A stretch of DNA of 64,000 nucleotides from an uncultured Neokomagataea sp. (GTDB lineage: Bacteria; Pseudomonadota; Alphaproteobacteria; Acetobacterales; Acetobacteraceae), in NCBI RefSeq assembly GCF_946476835.1, contig NZ_CAMKWA010000004.1, positions 109,920 to 173,919 on the forward strand, written 5' to 3'. The number at the start of each line of letters is the position of its first letter. Positions within the stretch are counted from its first letter, which is position 1. Shown here one piece after another: positions 36,671 to 46,670 of the stretch. The notes beneath the pieces were generated by a model. It made no database searches. It was not told the DNA's origin and saw only the letters and a program-made list of their open reading frames with translations. The translations under genes were made by a program, and so were the position numbers.

Positions 36671-37966
36671 ATGCCCAAAACTTCATCCGCTTCCCTCAGC
36701 GCCCATAACAAGACGCGGGACCTCCCCGTCCTCAGCGGCACCGTCGGCCCGGACGTGGTCGATACACGCAGCGTCCCCCGTGAGTTTGGCGTTTTTGCAT
36801 TTGACCCCGGCCTTATTGCTACGGCCACATGCACCAGTTCCATCACCTATATTGACGGCGATAAAGGGACATTGTTGCATCGCGGCTACGCCATCGAAGA
36901 CCTAGCAGAACATTCCACTTATATGGAAACCGCGTTTCTGCTGATCTATGGGCACCTGCCAACACAGGCAGAATCTGATGCCTTTTTAAAAGATATGGCC
37001 AAGCACCGTTACCTGAACGAGCAGGTCCGTAACTTCTTCAACGGCTTCCGCCGTGATGCTCACCCTATGGCCATTTTGTGTGGCACGGTCGCAGCACTCT
37101 CCGCCTTCCATCATGACGGCCTCGACATTGCAAACCCACAAGACCGTGACCTCTCAACCCGCCGTCTGATTGCCAAAGTCCCCACGATTGCTGCATGGGC
37201 TTATAAATATTCCATCGGTGAACCCTTCGTATATCCCGATGAAGAACTGTCCTTCTCCGCGAACTTCCTCAACATGCTGTTCGCGCGCCCGGGCAATCAT
37301 TACAAAGTAAACCCTGTCCTGGCCCGTGCTATGGACCGTATTTTCTTGCTCCATGCAGATCATGAGCAAAATGCGTCCACCACCACCGTCCGTATTGTTG
37401 GCTCAACCGGCTCTAACCCCTATGCCTGCATCTCCGCGGGCATCGCCGCTCTATGGGGCCCCGCACATGGGGGAGCCAATGAAGCCGTACTCGCCATGCT
37501 CGAAAGCATCGGTACGCGTGAAGACATTCCGGCCTTCCTTGAAAAGGTCAAAAGCCGTGAAAGCGGCGTACGCCTCATGGGCTTCGGGCACCGCGTCTAC
37601 CGCAATTTTGATCCCCGCGCGAAAATCATGCAGGAAACCTGCCATGAAGTCATCGCGGAACTCGGCCTAGAACGTGACCCTCTGCTCGACCTCGCCATGG
37701 AACTTGAGCATATCGCACTATCAGATGACTATTTCATCCAGCGCCGTCTCTACCCAAATGTGGACTTCTACTCTGGCCTCATTCTCAAGGCCCTAGGCAT
37801 TCCTACCAATATGTTTACCGTACTCTTTGCGGTTGCACGTACCGCCGGCTGGGTCAGCCAATGGAACGAAATGCTCAATGACCCCGCAGCCCGCATTTTC
37901 CGTCCACGCCAACTTTACATGGGGGCCGAACAACGCAACTTCACCCCCATCCATAAACGTGGCTAA
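36671..37966 (+). CDS. gltA: Citrate synthase
   Basis: Condenses oxaloacetate and acetyl-CoA, the entry to the TCA cycle; in Acetobacter the homologue AarA contributes to acetic acid resistance. 431 aa, hexameric type II class. Catalytic triad visible: His266 in [11 protein letters not shown], His307 in MGFGHRVY and Asp365 in YPNVDFYSG. The start ATG follows a GGTGGTAATGCC stretch. Single gene with hairpin terminator after it. Confidence 0.96.
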   Translation: MPKTSSASLSAHNKTRDLPVLSGTVGPDVVDTRSVPREFGVFAFDPGLIATATCTSSITYIDGDKGTLLHRGYAIEDLAEHSTYMETAFLLIYGHLPTQAESDAFLKDMAKHRYLNEQVRNFFNGFRRDAHPMAILCGTVAALSAFHHDGLDIANPQDRDLSTRRLIAKVPTIAAWAYKYSIGEPFVYPDEELSFSANFLNMLFARPGNHYKVNPVLARAMDRIFLLHADHEQNASTTTVRIVGSTGSNPYACISAGIAALWGPAHGGANEAVLAMLESIGTREDIPAFLEKVKSRESGVRLMGFGHRVYRNFDPRAKIMQETCHEVIAELGLERDPLLDLAMELEHIALSDDYFIQRRLYPNVDFYSGLILKALGIPTNMFTVLFAVARTAGWVSQWNEMLNDPAARIFRPRQLYMGAEQRNFTPIHKRG

Positions 37967-37972
37967 CCTCCT

Positions 37973-37996
37973 TCCCCCCTTCTTCAGAAGGGGGGA
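37973..37996. terminator. Hairpin between convergent gltA and fliJ
   Basis: A 10-bp stem TCCCCCCTTC/GAAGGGGGGA with loop TTCA, 7 bases after the gltA stop and 9 bases from the fliJ stop. It can fold on either transcript and probably works in both directions; T-tracts are absent. Confidence 0.6.
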
Positions 37997-38005
37997 CGCC
38001 TTACA

Positions 38006-38431
38006 CTATAAAAGCCCCTCCGGCCGTACAGCACATTCATCCAGCAATAGCTGCTCCGCACGCTGCTCTTTGCGCCGCTGCTCACTTTGGACTTCGTCCT
38101 GCAAATGTTCCACTGCATGAAGCGCAGCACGTGCCTCTAAAAGGGCTGCACGTACGCAGTCACGATCCACAGACATTTTTTGCCGATATGCATCGGCATC
38201 TTGCACAGCTTTCTGTCCCAAAGGCAGCCATGCTCCGAAGGCTTCCACCGCACGATCATCGGAATGAGCATCCATCGCGACGCTACGCTCCGTCACGATC
38301 CTCTGCTGCGCGCTTACAAGTGCTTGCTCCGCCTCTTGCTCACGCTGAATGACCTGCTGAAACACTTGCTCCACCGTTGCCAATTCATGCTTGCGCAAAC
38401 CATAAAGCGCTTCCAAGCTGGCCTGTTCCAT
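38006..38431 (-). CDS. fliJ: Flagellar export chaperone FliJ-like coiled-coil protein
   Basis: 141 aa, almost entirely alpha-helical coiled coil (EQALVSAQQRIV..., LEARAALHAVEHLQDEV...). FliJ couples the FliI ATPase ring to the export gate and escorts chaperones. Weak sequence conservation, so the call rests mainly on its position 4 bases after fliI, its length and its helical character. A GTG one codon upstream of the ATG is an alternative start. Confidence 0.75.
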   Translation of the reverse strand: MEQASLEALYGLRKHELATVEQVFQQVIQREQEAEQALVSAQQRIVTERSVAMDAHSDDRAVEAFGAWLPLGQKAVQDADAYRQKMSVDRDCVRAALLEARAALHAVEHLQDEVQSEQRRKEQRAEQLLLDECAVRPEGLL

Positions 38432-38435
38432 CACT

Positions 38436-39785
38436 TTACTCTCTCACATCACCTAAAATCATTGCCAAACGACTAAAAACACCTCCCCCACCATCTGGGG
38501 GCTCTTGTTTTCCTTGCGTCAAAAATTCCGTTAGAGCAGGCATCAAACGAATGGCTTCATCCGTCTCCGGCTCCGACCCCGCTTTATATGCGCCCAGCCG
38601 AATCATATCGGCCATCCGATCATAACGGGCCATCACCGAACGAGCCTTCTTCACGAGCCTCGCTTCTTCCGCCGACAAGCATCCCGGCACAGCACGCGAT
38701 AATGACTTCAAAATATCAATGGCAGGATACAGGCCCTGCTCACCAATGCGCCGATCTAAAATCACATGACCATCCAAAATACCGCGCACAGCATCTGCAA
38801 CCGGCTCGTTATGGTCATCACCTTCCACTAAAACAGTAAATAAAGCGGTAATCATGCCCTGCCCCGGGTAACCTGGCCCTGCCCGCTCCAAAAGCTTTGG
38901 TAGTTCCGCAAAAACAGATGGCGGGTAACCCCGCGTGGCGGGCGGCTCTCCTGCGGATAACCCAATTTCCCGCAGCGCCATGCAATAGCGCGTCACACTA
39001 TCCATCAACAGCAGAACCGACTTTCCTTGGTCCCGAAAATACTCTGCAATCGCCATGGCAGATGTGGCCGCATCACGCCGCATTAATGGCGACATGTCAG
39101 ACGTCGCGACCACCACCACACTCCGCGCCAAACCTTCCGGCCCGAGATCATCCTCAATGAACTCGCGTACCTCACGTCCACGCTCTCCCACCAGCGCAAT
39201 CACCGCCACATCACAGGTCGCACCGCGCACAAGCATGGACAGCAGCGAAGACTTTCCCACCCCCGAACCTGCAAAAAGTCCTAAACGCTGCCCTACACGG
39301 GCCGTCACGAAAGCATCTAATGCCCGCACCCCAAGGTCAAAACGCTCTCCCAAACGTTCACGCGCGGCAGCATTTGGCGGCGCAGCCCTCACATCTTGCC
39401 GCGTACCCGCAGAGGACAAAGCGCCTTTCCCATCCATCGGTGCCCCCAAAGGGTCAATCACCCGCCCCAACCAACCATCATGCACCTGCAATGCCGCCGT
39501 TGGCGCAATGGATAACGGCAAATAAGCCTCACATCCCGGCCCAATCCCATCCAAGGCCCCAAAAGCCATGGTTCTAGCTTGCCCATTCGAAAAGCCAACA
39601 ACCTCAGATTGTAATTCTTCCCCCGAACGCGCCTTCACCGTCAGGCGATCACCGATTGATAAAAGTGATTCGACTCCCTGAACACTCATACACAACCCAG
39701 AGATGTTTTTGACACGCCCAATGGCACGGTCTGGATGAAGTGTAGAAATTCCTTCCAGAACCTCATGAAAAATAAGATTTTTCAT
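38436..39785 (-). CDS. fliI: Flagellum-specific type III secretion ATPase
   Basis: 449 aa. F1-beta-like ATPase energising flagellar protein export. Walker A AGSGVGKSS at about 172-180, LVGERGREVREF, Walker B region VLLLMDSVTRYCMALREIGLS, and the conserved GEPPATRGYPPSVF. Divergent from ctrA across 182 bases with CtrA-box-like sequences, which suggests CtrA control, as known for flagellar genes in other alphaproteobacteria. No other flagellar genes lie in the window. Confidence 0.93.
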   Translation of the reverse strand: MKNLIFHEVLEGISTLHPDRAIGRVKNISGLCMSVQGVESLLSIGDRLTVKARSGEELQSEVVGFSNGQARTMAFGALDGIGPGCEAYLPLSIAPTAALQVHDGWLGRVIDPLGAPMDGKGALSSAGTRQDVRAAPPNAAARERLGERFDLGVRALDAFVTARVGQRLGLFAGSGVGKSSLLSMLVRGATCDVAVIALVGERGREVREFIEDDLGPEGLARSVVVVATSDMSPLMRRDAATSAMAIAEYFRDQGKSVLLLMDSVTRYCMALREIGLSAGEPPATRGYPPSVFAELPKLLERAGPGYPGQGMITALFTVLVEGDDHNEPVADAVRGILDGHVILDRRIGEQGLYPAIDILKSLSRAVPGCLSAEEARLVKKARSVMARYDRMADMIRLGAYKAGSEPETDEAIRLMPALTEFLTQGKQEPPDGGGGVFSRLAMILGDVRE

Positions 39786-39809
39786 TATAAATCATATCTT
39801 TAAAGAGAT

Positions 39810-39824
39810 TTAACTGATGATAAA
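39810..39824. promoter_or_regulatory. CtrA-box-like site, fliI proximal
   Basis: TTAA-N7-TAAA, a 7/8 match to the CtrA consensus TTAA-N7-TTAA, 25 bases upstream of the fliI ATG. An overlapping TTAA at 39800 makes this stretch dense in half-sites. AT-rich context raises the chance of coincidence. Confidence 0.35.
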
Positions 39825-39865
39825 TTCATCACAAAACACCTAACAAAAGGTGAACAAAATTCAGA

Positions 39866-39880
39866 TTAACGCCGAATTAT
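39866..39880. promoter_or_regulatory. CtrA-box-like site between fliI and ctrA
   Basis: TTAA-CGCCGAA-TTAT, a 7/8 match to TTAA-N7-TTAA with the right spacing, about 80 bases from fliI and 88 from ctrA. It could serve autoregulation or fliI control. Confidence 0.4.
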
Positions 39881-39967
39881 GAAAAATTTGCGTCTATAGA
39901 GTTTAATTTCTCGACAATTACAACTCAAGGTAGTAAACAACTACTTACCAGCCCAGGAGTTGAACAC

Positions 39968-40714
39968 ATGCGTATCCTTCTTGTTGAAAGTGACCTGAAC
40001 AGCGCAACACACCTTACTCAAGCGTTGCGTACCGCATCTTACACGGTGGACCACACCACACTTGGCGAAGAAGCTATCGAGATGCTGCGGCACTATGATT
40101 ACGATGTCGTCGTGCTTGAACTCATGCTGACTGACCTTGAAGGATACGAAGTCATCCGCCGCATTCGTGCAGCACGGATCAGCACACCAATCTTGGTGCT
40201 CTCAACATTGGTTCGCCCGCAGGCTAAAATCCGCGCCTTCTCTATGGGCGCAGATGATTACCTCACCAAGCCACATGACGCAGGTGAATTAGTCGCACGC
40301 CTACAAGCCATTACCCGCCGTTCACGTGGCTTCGCAGAACCACGTCTGCGCATTGCCAATATCGAACTCGACCTCAACAGCAAAAGCGTAACGGTCGATG
40401 GAAATATCGTGCACCTAACCGGCAAAGAATATGCCATTCTTGAACTGCTCGTGATCCGAAAGAACTCTGTTCTTACAAAGGATGCATTCTTGAATCACCT
40501 TTATGGTGGAATTGATGAGCCTGAAATGAAGATCATTGACGTCTTCATCTGCAAACTACGCCGCAAGCTCCAAGCCGCTCATGCTGCAAACGTTATTTCT
40601 ACCGTATGGGGCCGAGGCTACATTCTGCGCGAAGAACACAATACTTCCACCGCATTGCCCACTTCAGCAGCACCTTCCATCCCTGCTCACGCCACACATA
40701 CCCCTATGATGTGA
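39968..40714 (+). CDS. ctrA: CtrA cell-cycle response regulator with Glu at the phospho-acceptor position
   Basis: OmpR-family master regulator of alphaproteobacterial cell cycle and motility. 248 aa. The DNA-binding domain matches CtrA closely (VHLTGKEYAILELL, then FLNHLYGGIDEPEMKIID and VFICKLRRKL, then VWGRGYILR). In the receiver, residue 51 is Glu (VVVLELMLTD, codon GAA), where Caulobacter CtrA has the phosphorylated Asp51. The acidic pocket reads VESD instead of IEDD, so the main metal-ligand Asp is Ser. Ser and Lys of the switch (VLSTL, LTKPH) remain. The C-terminus has a 25-residue Ser/Thr/Pro/Ala/His tail ending PMM, without the Ala-Ala degron used by ClpXP. AGGAG lies 8 bases before the ATG. 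Confidence 0.93.
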   Translation: MRILLVESDLNSATHLTQALRTASYTVDHTTLGEEAIEMLRHYDYDVVVLELMLTDLEGYEVIRRIRAARISTPILVLSTLVRPQAKIRAFSMGADDYLTKPHDAGELVARLQAITRRSRGFAEPRLRIANIELDLNSKSVTVDGNIVHLTGKEYAILELLVIRKNSVLTKDAFLNHLYGGIDEPEMKIIDVFICKLRRKLQAAHAANVISTVWGRGYILREEHNTSTALPTSAAPSIPAHATHTPMM

Positions 40715-40721
40715 CCAGCAC

Positions 40722-41555
40722 CTATTTTTCAAATGCTGCCCAAGCTGGCGCAATACTCACACCATGATTGACGGGCCCATGACCCTTCCCCAACCCCGGC
40801 GCGGTGATCAACGCCTCTTGCAGGTAACCGATCGCCCGCCGCACCGCAGGTTCCAGCGCCATACCCTGCGCCAATCCGGTGGCCACAGCACTCGCTAACG
40901 TACACCCCGTACCATGTGTATGGCGTGTCTGAAGGCGCGGATGCCGAAACACATATTCCCGACCATCTGCCTGCACTAACACATCCAATAATTCATCCGA
41001 ATCTGCCCCGGAACAGGCTGGCAAATGCCCGCCTTTGAGCAACACAGCACCAGCTCCATCTGCTAAAAGTACACGTGCAGCCTGCCGCATCGTCTCCAAA
41101 TCCTGCACGGCCACAGAAGTAAGCGCTTCCGCCTCAGGAATATTCGGCGTCACCAACTGACAGCGCGGCAAAAGGCGTGTCCTCACCGCCGAAACCCCAT
41201 CAGACGTCATAAGGGATGAACCACTCGTCGCGATCATCACCGGATCAAGAACCAACGGTAACGCTGGATATGCGTCCAAAACATCCGCTACAGCATGCAC
41301 CGTGCCTGCTTGCCCGAGCATCCCAATTTTGCAGCAATCCGCCCCAATATCCTGCAACACCACGTTAATTTGCTGCTGCACAAAGTCCACAGGGACAGAA
41401 TGCACCCCATACACACCGCACGTGTTCTGAGCCGTTAAGGCCGTAATGGCACTCATGCCAAAACCACCCAAAGCCGTAATCGCCTTCAGGTCAGCCTGTA
41501 TACCCGCTCCACCACCAGAGTCACTGCCTGCAATGCTCAGAACACGCCCCTGCAT
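40722..41555 (-). CDS. thiD: Hydroxymethylpyrimidine / phosphomethylpyrimidine kinase
   Basis: Phosphorylates HMP and HMP-P for thiamine synthesis. 277 aa ribokinase-fold enzyme: GSDSGGGAGIQADLKAI near the N-terminus, PVMIATSG, KGGHLP, and the anion-hole motif HGTGCTLASAVATGLAQG. It lies 4 bases after glmM on the same strand and ends 7 bases before the convergent ctrA stop. Confidence 0.94.
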   Translation of the reverse strand: MQGRVLSIAGSDSGGGAGIQADLKAITALGGFGMSAITALTAQNTCGVYGVHSVPVDFVQQQINVVLQDIGADCCKIGMLGQAGTVHAVADVLDAYPALPLVLDPVMIATSGSSLMTSDGVSAVRTRLLPRCQLVTPNIPEAEALTSVAVQDLETMRQAARVLLADGAGAVLLKGGHLPACSGADSDELLDVLVQADGREYVFRHPRLQTRHTHGTGCTLASAVATGLAQGMALEPAVRRAIGYLQEALITAPGLGKGHGPVNHGVSIAPAWAAFEK

Positions 41556-41559
41556 GGGC

Positions 41560-42918
41560 TTAAGCCGCGGTCAAATAACGAATAGCCGTGCAGGTCTCAT
41601 TGACCACGGCATCCACCAATGCCTGATCTTCCGCTTCAACCATCACACGAATTAAAGGCTCGGTCCCGCTGGCACGCAGCACCAAACGACCACGCCCCGC
41701 CAAACGTTCATCCGCTTGTGCGCGAATGGTTTCAACCTCTGGGCGATGCAACGGATTCGATCCCGTATAACGCAGATTCTCTAAACGCTGCGGGTATGGC
41801 GTAAACACACGACACACCTCACTGGCAGACTTCTTCTTTTCAACACACACCGCAAGAACTTGCAGCGCAGCAATCAAGCCATCGCCGGTGGTCGCATAAT
41901 CGGACAGCACCATATGCCCAGATTGTTCACCACCCAAATTAGCGCCAATTTCACGCATACGCTCAACAACGTACCGATCCCCAACTGCCGTACGCTGCAA
42001 GGTCAACCCGTTTGCTTCCAAGGCTTTTTCTAAGCCCAGATTGGACATAACCGTCGCCACAACAGATGTACCCGCCAGACGCCCACTGTCTTTCCAAGAT
42101 AGTGCCATGAGACCTAAAATCTGGTCTCCATCCACCACGGCACCCGTCTCGTCCACAATCAACAAACGGTCCGCATCACCATCCAGCGCAATGCCCACAT
42201 CTGCCTCATGCTCACGCACAGCAGCAGACAACGTCTCAGGATGCGTTGAGCCAACACCATTATTGATGTTCACACCATCCGGGTCACAACCAATGCGTAC
42301 AATCTCAGCGCCCAACTCCCACAGAGCCTTCGGCGCCACACGATAAGCCGAACCATGCGCACAATCGACCACGATTTTTAGACCGTCCAAACGCAAGCCA
42401 CGTGGGAACGATGCTTTCGCATTCTCAATGTAACGCCCTGCTGCATCGTTCAAACGCGACGCACGGCCAACATCTTCAGGCGCAGCCAAGCGATCCGTCA
42501 GATCCTGACCCATCATCGTTTCAATTTCGATTTCGGCTTCGTCCGACAGTTTAAAACCATCCGGCCCAAACAACTTAATACCGTTATCCGTAAATGGATT
42601 ATGTGAGGCAGAAATCATAACCCCCACATCCGCCCGCAACGAACGCGTCAACATAGCAATCGCAGGCGTTGGCAATGGCCCAACAAGCGTTACGTCCATG
42701 CCCGCAGATAAGAAACCCGCCACCAGCGCACACTCAATCATATAGCCCGATAAGCGCGTATCTTTTCCCAAGACAACGTTATGACGGCGCTGGCTATTAC
42801 TCCGGAAATACAAACCAGCCGCCTGCCCCAATTTCTGAGCGATCTCTACCGTCATCGGAGCGGTATTCGCCTTACCGCGAATACCATCTGTCCCAAAGAA
42901 TTTGCGCTTATTGGCCAT
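41560..42918 (-). CDS. glmM: Phosphoglucosamine mutase
   Basis: Interconverts glucosamine-6-P and glucosamine-1-P on the route to UDP-GlcNAc for peptidoglycan and LPS. 452 aa. The phosphoserine loop [17 protein letters not shown] at about 100-116, the metal loop DGDADRLL, the sugar loop GGEQSGHM and the phosphate site [12 protein letters not shown] are present. The start was set at Met8 of the longer frame because family members begin just before [14 protein letters not shown] at 42939 is the alternative. Confidence 0.95.
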   Translation of the reverse strand: MANKRKFFGTDGIRGKANTAPMTVEIAQKLGQAAGLYFRSNSQRRHNVVLGKDTRLSGYMIECALVAGFLSAGMDVTLVGPLPTPAIAMLTRSLRADVGVMISASHNPFTDNGIKLFGPDGFKLSDEAEIEIETMMGQDLTDRLAAPEDVGRASRLNDAAGRYIENAKASFPRGLRLDGLKIVVDCAHGSAYRVAPKALWELGAEIVRIGCDPDGVNINNGVGSTHPETLSAAVREHEADVGIALDGDADRLLIVDETGAVVDGDQILGLMALSWKDSGRLAGTSVVATVMSNLGLEKALEANGLTLQRTAVGDRYVVERMREIGANLGGEQSGHMVLSDYATTGDGLIAALQVLAVCVEKKKSASEVCRVFTPYPQRLENLRYTGSNPLHRPEVETIRAQADERLAGRGRLVLRASGTEPLIRVMVEAEDQALVDAVVNETCTAIRYLTAA

Positions 42919-43080
42919 GTATTTGTCTTTCTGCGTCATAACACCCGTTCTCAGGGCTCTTAGAGCGGTTTGCGGTCCATTAAAAGTGGCGCACAGGCTA
43001 ATCTTTCACTGAAAATGCGCGCTAAAGCAGTCTCTCTCGTCTTTTAAACATGTTCTGCACACTCCCGCTTAGAGAACTCT

Positions 43081-43117
43081 CATCTTTTCTGAAGAAAAGA
43101 TGCAAAAGACTTTTGAA
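43081..43117 (+). repeat. Hairpin repeat copy 1 (AT-rich palindrome plus GCAAAAGACTTTT)
   Basis: A 10-bp palindromic stem CATCTTTTCT/AGAAAAGATG around GA, followed directly by CAAAAGACTTTT. The same order occurs in the ybgC-ruvB gap on the minus strand (52841-52878). Probably a small dispersed intergenic element. Confidence 0.5.
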
Positions 43118-43280
43118 AATGTACAAGCCTATCTACCGGGACATTTCCCTTTTGCTGCAAACTTCAACGCAGCTGATATTTTTTCGTTCACACGGGCGCT
43201 TATCGCGTCATCACGCCAATATGCACAGCGCGTCATATCTAATTGTCCCCACATAGTTGCCCCCCTTCTTTTTCGCACAC

Positions 43281-43316
43281 AAAAAAGCCCCGATGGCACA
43301 GGCCAACGGGGCTTTT
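43281..43316 (-). terminator. Intrinsic terminator of ftsH
   Basis: On the minus strand: stem AAAAGCCCCG/CGGGGCTTTT followed by a run of six T, 27 bases after the ftsH stop. A classical Rho-independent terminator. Confidence 0.9.
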
Positions 43317-43342
43317 CTCATCTCAGCACAAGCAGAGGTCGC

Positions 43343-45247
43343 TTATCCAGCTTGTGCAGCCGGATCAAACGCCCCCGGACGTGCCGTCGGAACAGATGCT
43401 CGGCGGTTATTCGGCAGCTGATCCGCATCTTCCACGCGTTCAATCGCCTCACCGCGCACAACCTTGCCCACTTCATCACCATTGAGCGTTTCATATTCCA
43501 ACATTGCTGCCGTCAAACGGTGCAATTCTTCAATATGAGACAGCAGCAAGTGCTTGGCCTGTGCATAGGCCGTGTCAATCAGAGCCTTGATCTCCGTATC
43601 GATATCACGCGCCGTTTGCTCAGAAACGTTCTTGTTCTGCGCGACCGAATGCCCAAGGAACACTTCCTGACCGTTATCGCCATAAGCAATCATGCCCAAA
43701 CGATCACTCATGCCCCACTCGGTCACCATACGGCGCGCCAGATCCGTCGCACTTTTAATGTCACCAGACGCACCAGCGCTAACATCTTCCGGGCCAAAGA
43801 TAATTTCTTCCGCAACACGGCCACCCATAGCGATGACCAGTCGGGCCAAGCACCACTTACGGCTGTACGAAATATTATCCTTTTCCGGCAGCGTCATGAC
43901 CAAACCCAAGGCCCGACCACGCGGCACAATCGTTGCCTTGTGGATAGGATCTGAACCCGGCGTGTACAGCGCACAAATCGCATGCCCTGCTTCATGATAT
44001 GCTGTGGAGCGCTTTTCATCTTCCGTCAAAATCATGGAGCGGCGTTCTGCCCCCATCATGACCTTGTCTTTCGCTTCCTCAAACTGCGCCATACCCACCG
44101 TACGGCGGCCCTGACGCGCGGCCATCAGAGCCGCTTCGTTCACCAGGTTCGACAAATCGGCACCAGAGAAGCCGGGCGTACCACGCGCCAGCGTTTTCGG
44201 ATCCACGTCTGAAGACAGTGGAACCTTCTTCATATGCACCTGAAGAATCTTCTCACGCCCACCCACGTCGGGGTTCGGCACCACCACCTGACGGTCAAAA
44301 CGACCGGGGCGCAACAATGCCGGATCAAGAACATCAGGGCGGTTCGTTGCCGCAATGAGGATCACCCCTTCATTGCTTTCAAAACCATCCATCTCAACCA
44401 GCATCTGGTTCAACGTCTGCTCACGTTCATCATTACCACCGCCGAGGCCCGCACCACGATGACGGCCCACCGCGTCGATCTCATCGATGAAGATAATGCA
44501 CGGCGCAGCTTTTTTGCCTTGCTCGAACATGTCACGCACACGCGATGCACCAACACCCACGAACATTTCCACGAAATCAGAGCCAGAAATGGTGAAGAAC
44601 GGTACATTCGCTTCACCCGCGATGGAACGCGCAAGCAACGTCTTACCCGTACCCGGAGGGCCAACCAAAAGCGCACCCTTCGGAATTTTACCGCCCAAAC
44701 GGGTAAATTTCTGCGGGTCTTTCAGAAATTCAACAATTTCTTCCAGCTCGCTCTTCGCTTCATCAATCCCGGCAACATCCGCGAACGTCACACGGCCGGT
44801 TTTTTCCGTCAGCATCTTCGCACGGGACTTACCAAAGCCCATAGCGCGGCCGCCACCAGCCTGCATCTGGCGGAACATCAGCACACTGAAGCCAAGGATC
44901 AGCAGGATCGGACCATAAGACAGCAGATAATGCAAAATAGGGTTCTCACCACTGTCCTGCGGCTTCGCGGTGACCTCAACACCTGCACTCGTCAGGCGTG
45001 AAATCATATCACGATCAAACGGAGCATAAGTCTCAAAAGCCGTACCATTCGTCAGCGTACCGCTGACGTTCTGCTCCTGAATCAGGACGGAGCGAACCTG
45101 GTGGCTCTCGACATCATGAATGAAGTCAGAATACGCGATCTGTTGAGTAGCGTGCTGTCCACCACCTGACTGAAGAGCTGTGAGCCCAATCATCAGGATC
45201 ATGAGGATCACGACCCAGATCGCAACGTTACGGCCTAGATTGTTCAT
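43343..45247 (-). CDS. ftsH: ATP-dependent zinc metalloprotease FtsH
   Basis: Membrane-bound AAA+ protease degrading misfolded membrane proteins and short-lived regulators. 634 aa. Two membrane segments (about 7-26 and 107-126), Walker A GPPGTGKT at about 196-203, Walker [15 protein letters not shown] with RPGRFDRQ, and the zinc site HEAGH at about 418-422. The start was set at Met6 of the longer frame, since homologues begin MNNLGRN; ATG at 45262 is the alternative. It follows tilS after 150 bases, the common tilS-ftsH order. Confidence 0.96.
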   Translation of the reverse strand: MNNLGRNVAIWVVILMILMIGLTALQSGGGQHATQQIAYSDFIHDVESHQVRSVLIQEQNVSGTLTNGTAFETYAPFDRDMISRLTSAGVEVTAKPQDSGENPILHYLLSYGPILLILGFSVLMFRQMQAGGGRAMGFGKSRAKMLTEKTGRVTFADVAGIDEAKSELEEIVEFLKDPQKFTRLGGKIPKGALLVGPPGTGKTLLARSIAGEANVPFFTISGSDFVEMFVGVGASRVRDMFEQGKKAAPCIIFIDEIDAVGRHRGAGLGGGNDEREQTLNQMLVEMDGFESNEGVILIAATNRPDVLDPALLRPGRFDRQVVVPNPDVGGREKILQVHMKKVPLSSDVDPKTLARGTPGFSGADLSNLVNEAALMAARQGRRTVGMAQFEEAKDKVMMGAERRSMILTEDEKRSTAYHEAGHAICALYTPGSDPIHKATIVPRGRALGLVMTLPEKDNISYSRKWCLARLVIAMGGRVAEEIIFGPEDVSAGASGDIKSATDLARRMVTEWGMSDRLGMIAYGDNGQEVFLGHSVAQNKNVSEQTARDIDTEIKALIDTAYAQAKHLLLSHIEELHRLTAAMLEYETLNGDEVGKVVRGEAIERVEDADQLPNNRRASVPTARPGAFDPAAQAG

Positions 45248-45397
45248 GTCGTTCTCTGTCATTCTCGGGAACCATCATCACGCTAGAGACCCAGCGTGAA
45301 CATTCCCCCAATGGTGTTAACATAGGCCCTTCCGCCCATGTTCCCACCCCATAAAGCACCTTAAAATTGCTTTATGGCGCTTTTTTGCCGGATATTT

Positions 45398-46663
45398 TTA
45401 TGTGATGGGGCCACCGGAAGACCAAATCAGCGCCAAATCACCACCACACCACACCGGAACACGGAGCAAACAATCCCCCCGATACACCCCTGGCAAAACA
45501 CGCAACACAGCTGAAGGCACCCCCAAGCGACGCGCATCAAAACGCGCGGCATGATCCCCCAGCTTGGCAATATAGAGCCCCGCCACAGCACCAGCGCCAT
45601 CACCCTCCCCTGGCGCGCTACTCTCCGGCACAATCCAACGACCATCCCACAGCACGCCAGATACAGCCGGTACAGCCCCAGCAACGGCGCGCTCTTCACG
45701 GAACATAATGATCCCATCCCCAAAGCGCCCAGCACGCCTCAGAACGACACCGCCCAACGTCCCTTCCCCATGCGAGACAAGACGCTCAACCGCATCTCGC
45801 GCAGGCCGATACGCTCCGCCTGCCAGCATACGAATCAATTCCGCCAAAAGTTGCACCATCAACTCCCGACTGCCAATGCTGTCTAACAACACATGGCACC
45901 ACCCCGCCGGATGCCACACCACAGAATGCGCCATACACGCCGCCAGATTCTGAGCATACACAGCGTTCATACCCTGCGCCTCACGCTGAAGCATGCGCGC
46001 TTCCTCACGCATCCCATCCGTCAAATCTTGCCGCCAGCGCACACGCTCAAAACGCCTATTTTGATTGGAAGGGTCTTCCACCCATGGCAAAGATTCAGCC
46101 TGCAACGTCGCCCGCATACGCTCCGGGGGGAACGATAAAAGAGGCCGCAGCACACGCACTCTACCCCGCAAAACGTCTACCGCCATCCCTCGCAGCCCCA
46201 TGCCAGGCGCTGCTGTACCGTCTAATGCGGGCGCCGCCCCCAAACGCTCTCGACGCATCCATACCGTTTCATCTTGGTCATGCTGATGGTGACCTAACAC
46301 TACATCAACACAGCCCCGCTCTACACAAGCAGCCTCTAAAGCCGCAAAACGCGCTGCCCGTGCGCGCTCCTGCACACGACCTGACGGAAAAGGCGCAAGC
46401 TGCAACACCCGCGCCTCAATGCCCATCTTCCCTAATCGTTCCACCGTTAAAGCGGCTTCTGCGGCTGATTCAACGCGCAGTCCGTGATCCACAACAAACG
46501 CCACAACATGACGCCGCCAACGCCGCATCAGCCACGCGAGTGCCATGGAATCCGCCCCACCGGATACGGCCACGGCCATCGGAGCTTCAGGAACATCCGG
46601 TAAAAATGGTCCCAAAGCCTCCATACATACCGCGAATTCACGAACAGAAATCCGGCCATCCAT
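45398..46663 (-). CDS. tilS: tRNA(Ile)-lysidine synthase
   Basis: Converts the wobble C34 of tRNA-Ile(CAU) to lysidine, changing its decoding from Met to Ile; essential. 421 aa. PP-loop motif AVSGGADSMALAWL (Ser34-Ser39), followed by VDHGLR and GHHQHDQDETVWMR. The C-terminal half is divergent and Arg/Val/Gly-rich. GTG at 46693 would overlap cpoB; the ATG at 46663, 8 bases after the cpoB stop, is preferred, though its ribosome site is poor. Confidence 0.93.
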   Translation of the reverse strand: MDGRISVREFAVCMEALGPFLPDVPEAPMAVAVSGGADSMALAWLMRRWRRHVVAFVVDHGLRVESAAEAALTVERLGKMGIEARVLQLAPFPSGRVQERARAARFAALEAACVERGCVDVVLGHHQHDQDETVWMRRERLGAAPALDGTAAPGMGLRGMAVDVLRGRVRVLRPLLSFPPERMRATLQAESLPWVEDPSNQNRRFERVRWRQDLTDGMREEARMLQREAQGMNAVYAQNLAACMAHSVVWHPAGWCHVLLDSIGSRELMVQLLAELIRMLAGGAYRPARDAVERLVSHGEGTLGGVVLRRAGRFGDGIIMFREERAVAGAVPAVSGVLWDGRWIVPESSAPGEGDGAGAVAGLYIAKLGDHAARFDARRLGVPSAVLRVLPGVYRGDCLLRVPVWCGGDLALIWSSGGPIT

Positions 46664-46670
46664 CACGTGC

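Larger units (their letters stand above)
42919..43342. other. Intergenic region between glmM and ftsH
   Basis: About 424 bases holding the glmM promoter region, a hairpin repeat (43081-43117) and the ftsH terminator (43281-43316). A 68-codon plus-strand frame (43050-43256) crosses the hairpin repeat and has no recognisable features, so it is not called as a gene. Confidence 0.5.

Noticed and set aside
43050..43256. 68-codon frame in the glmM-ftsH gap
   Set aside because: Crosses the AT-rich hairpin repeat and has no homology I recognise and no good ribosome site.
43100..43954. 284-codon plus-strand frame opposite ftsH
   Set aside because: It lies mostly antisense to the certain ftsH gene, begins inside a hairpin repeat, and has a composition typical of a reverse-strand shadow.
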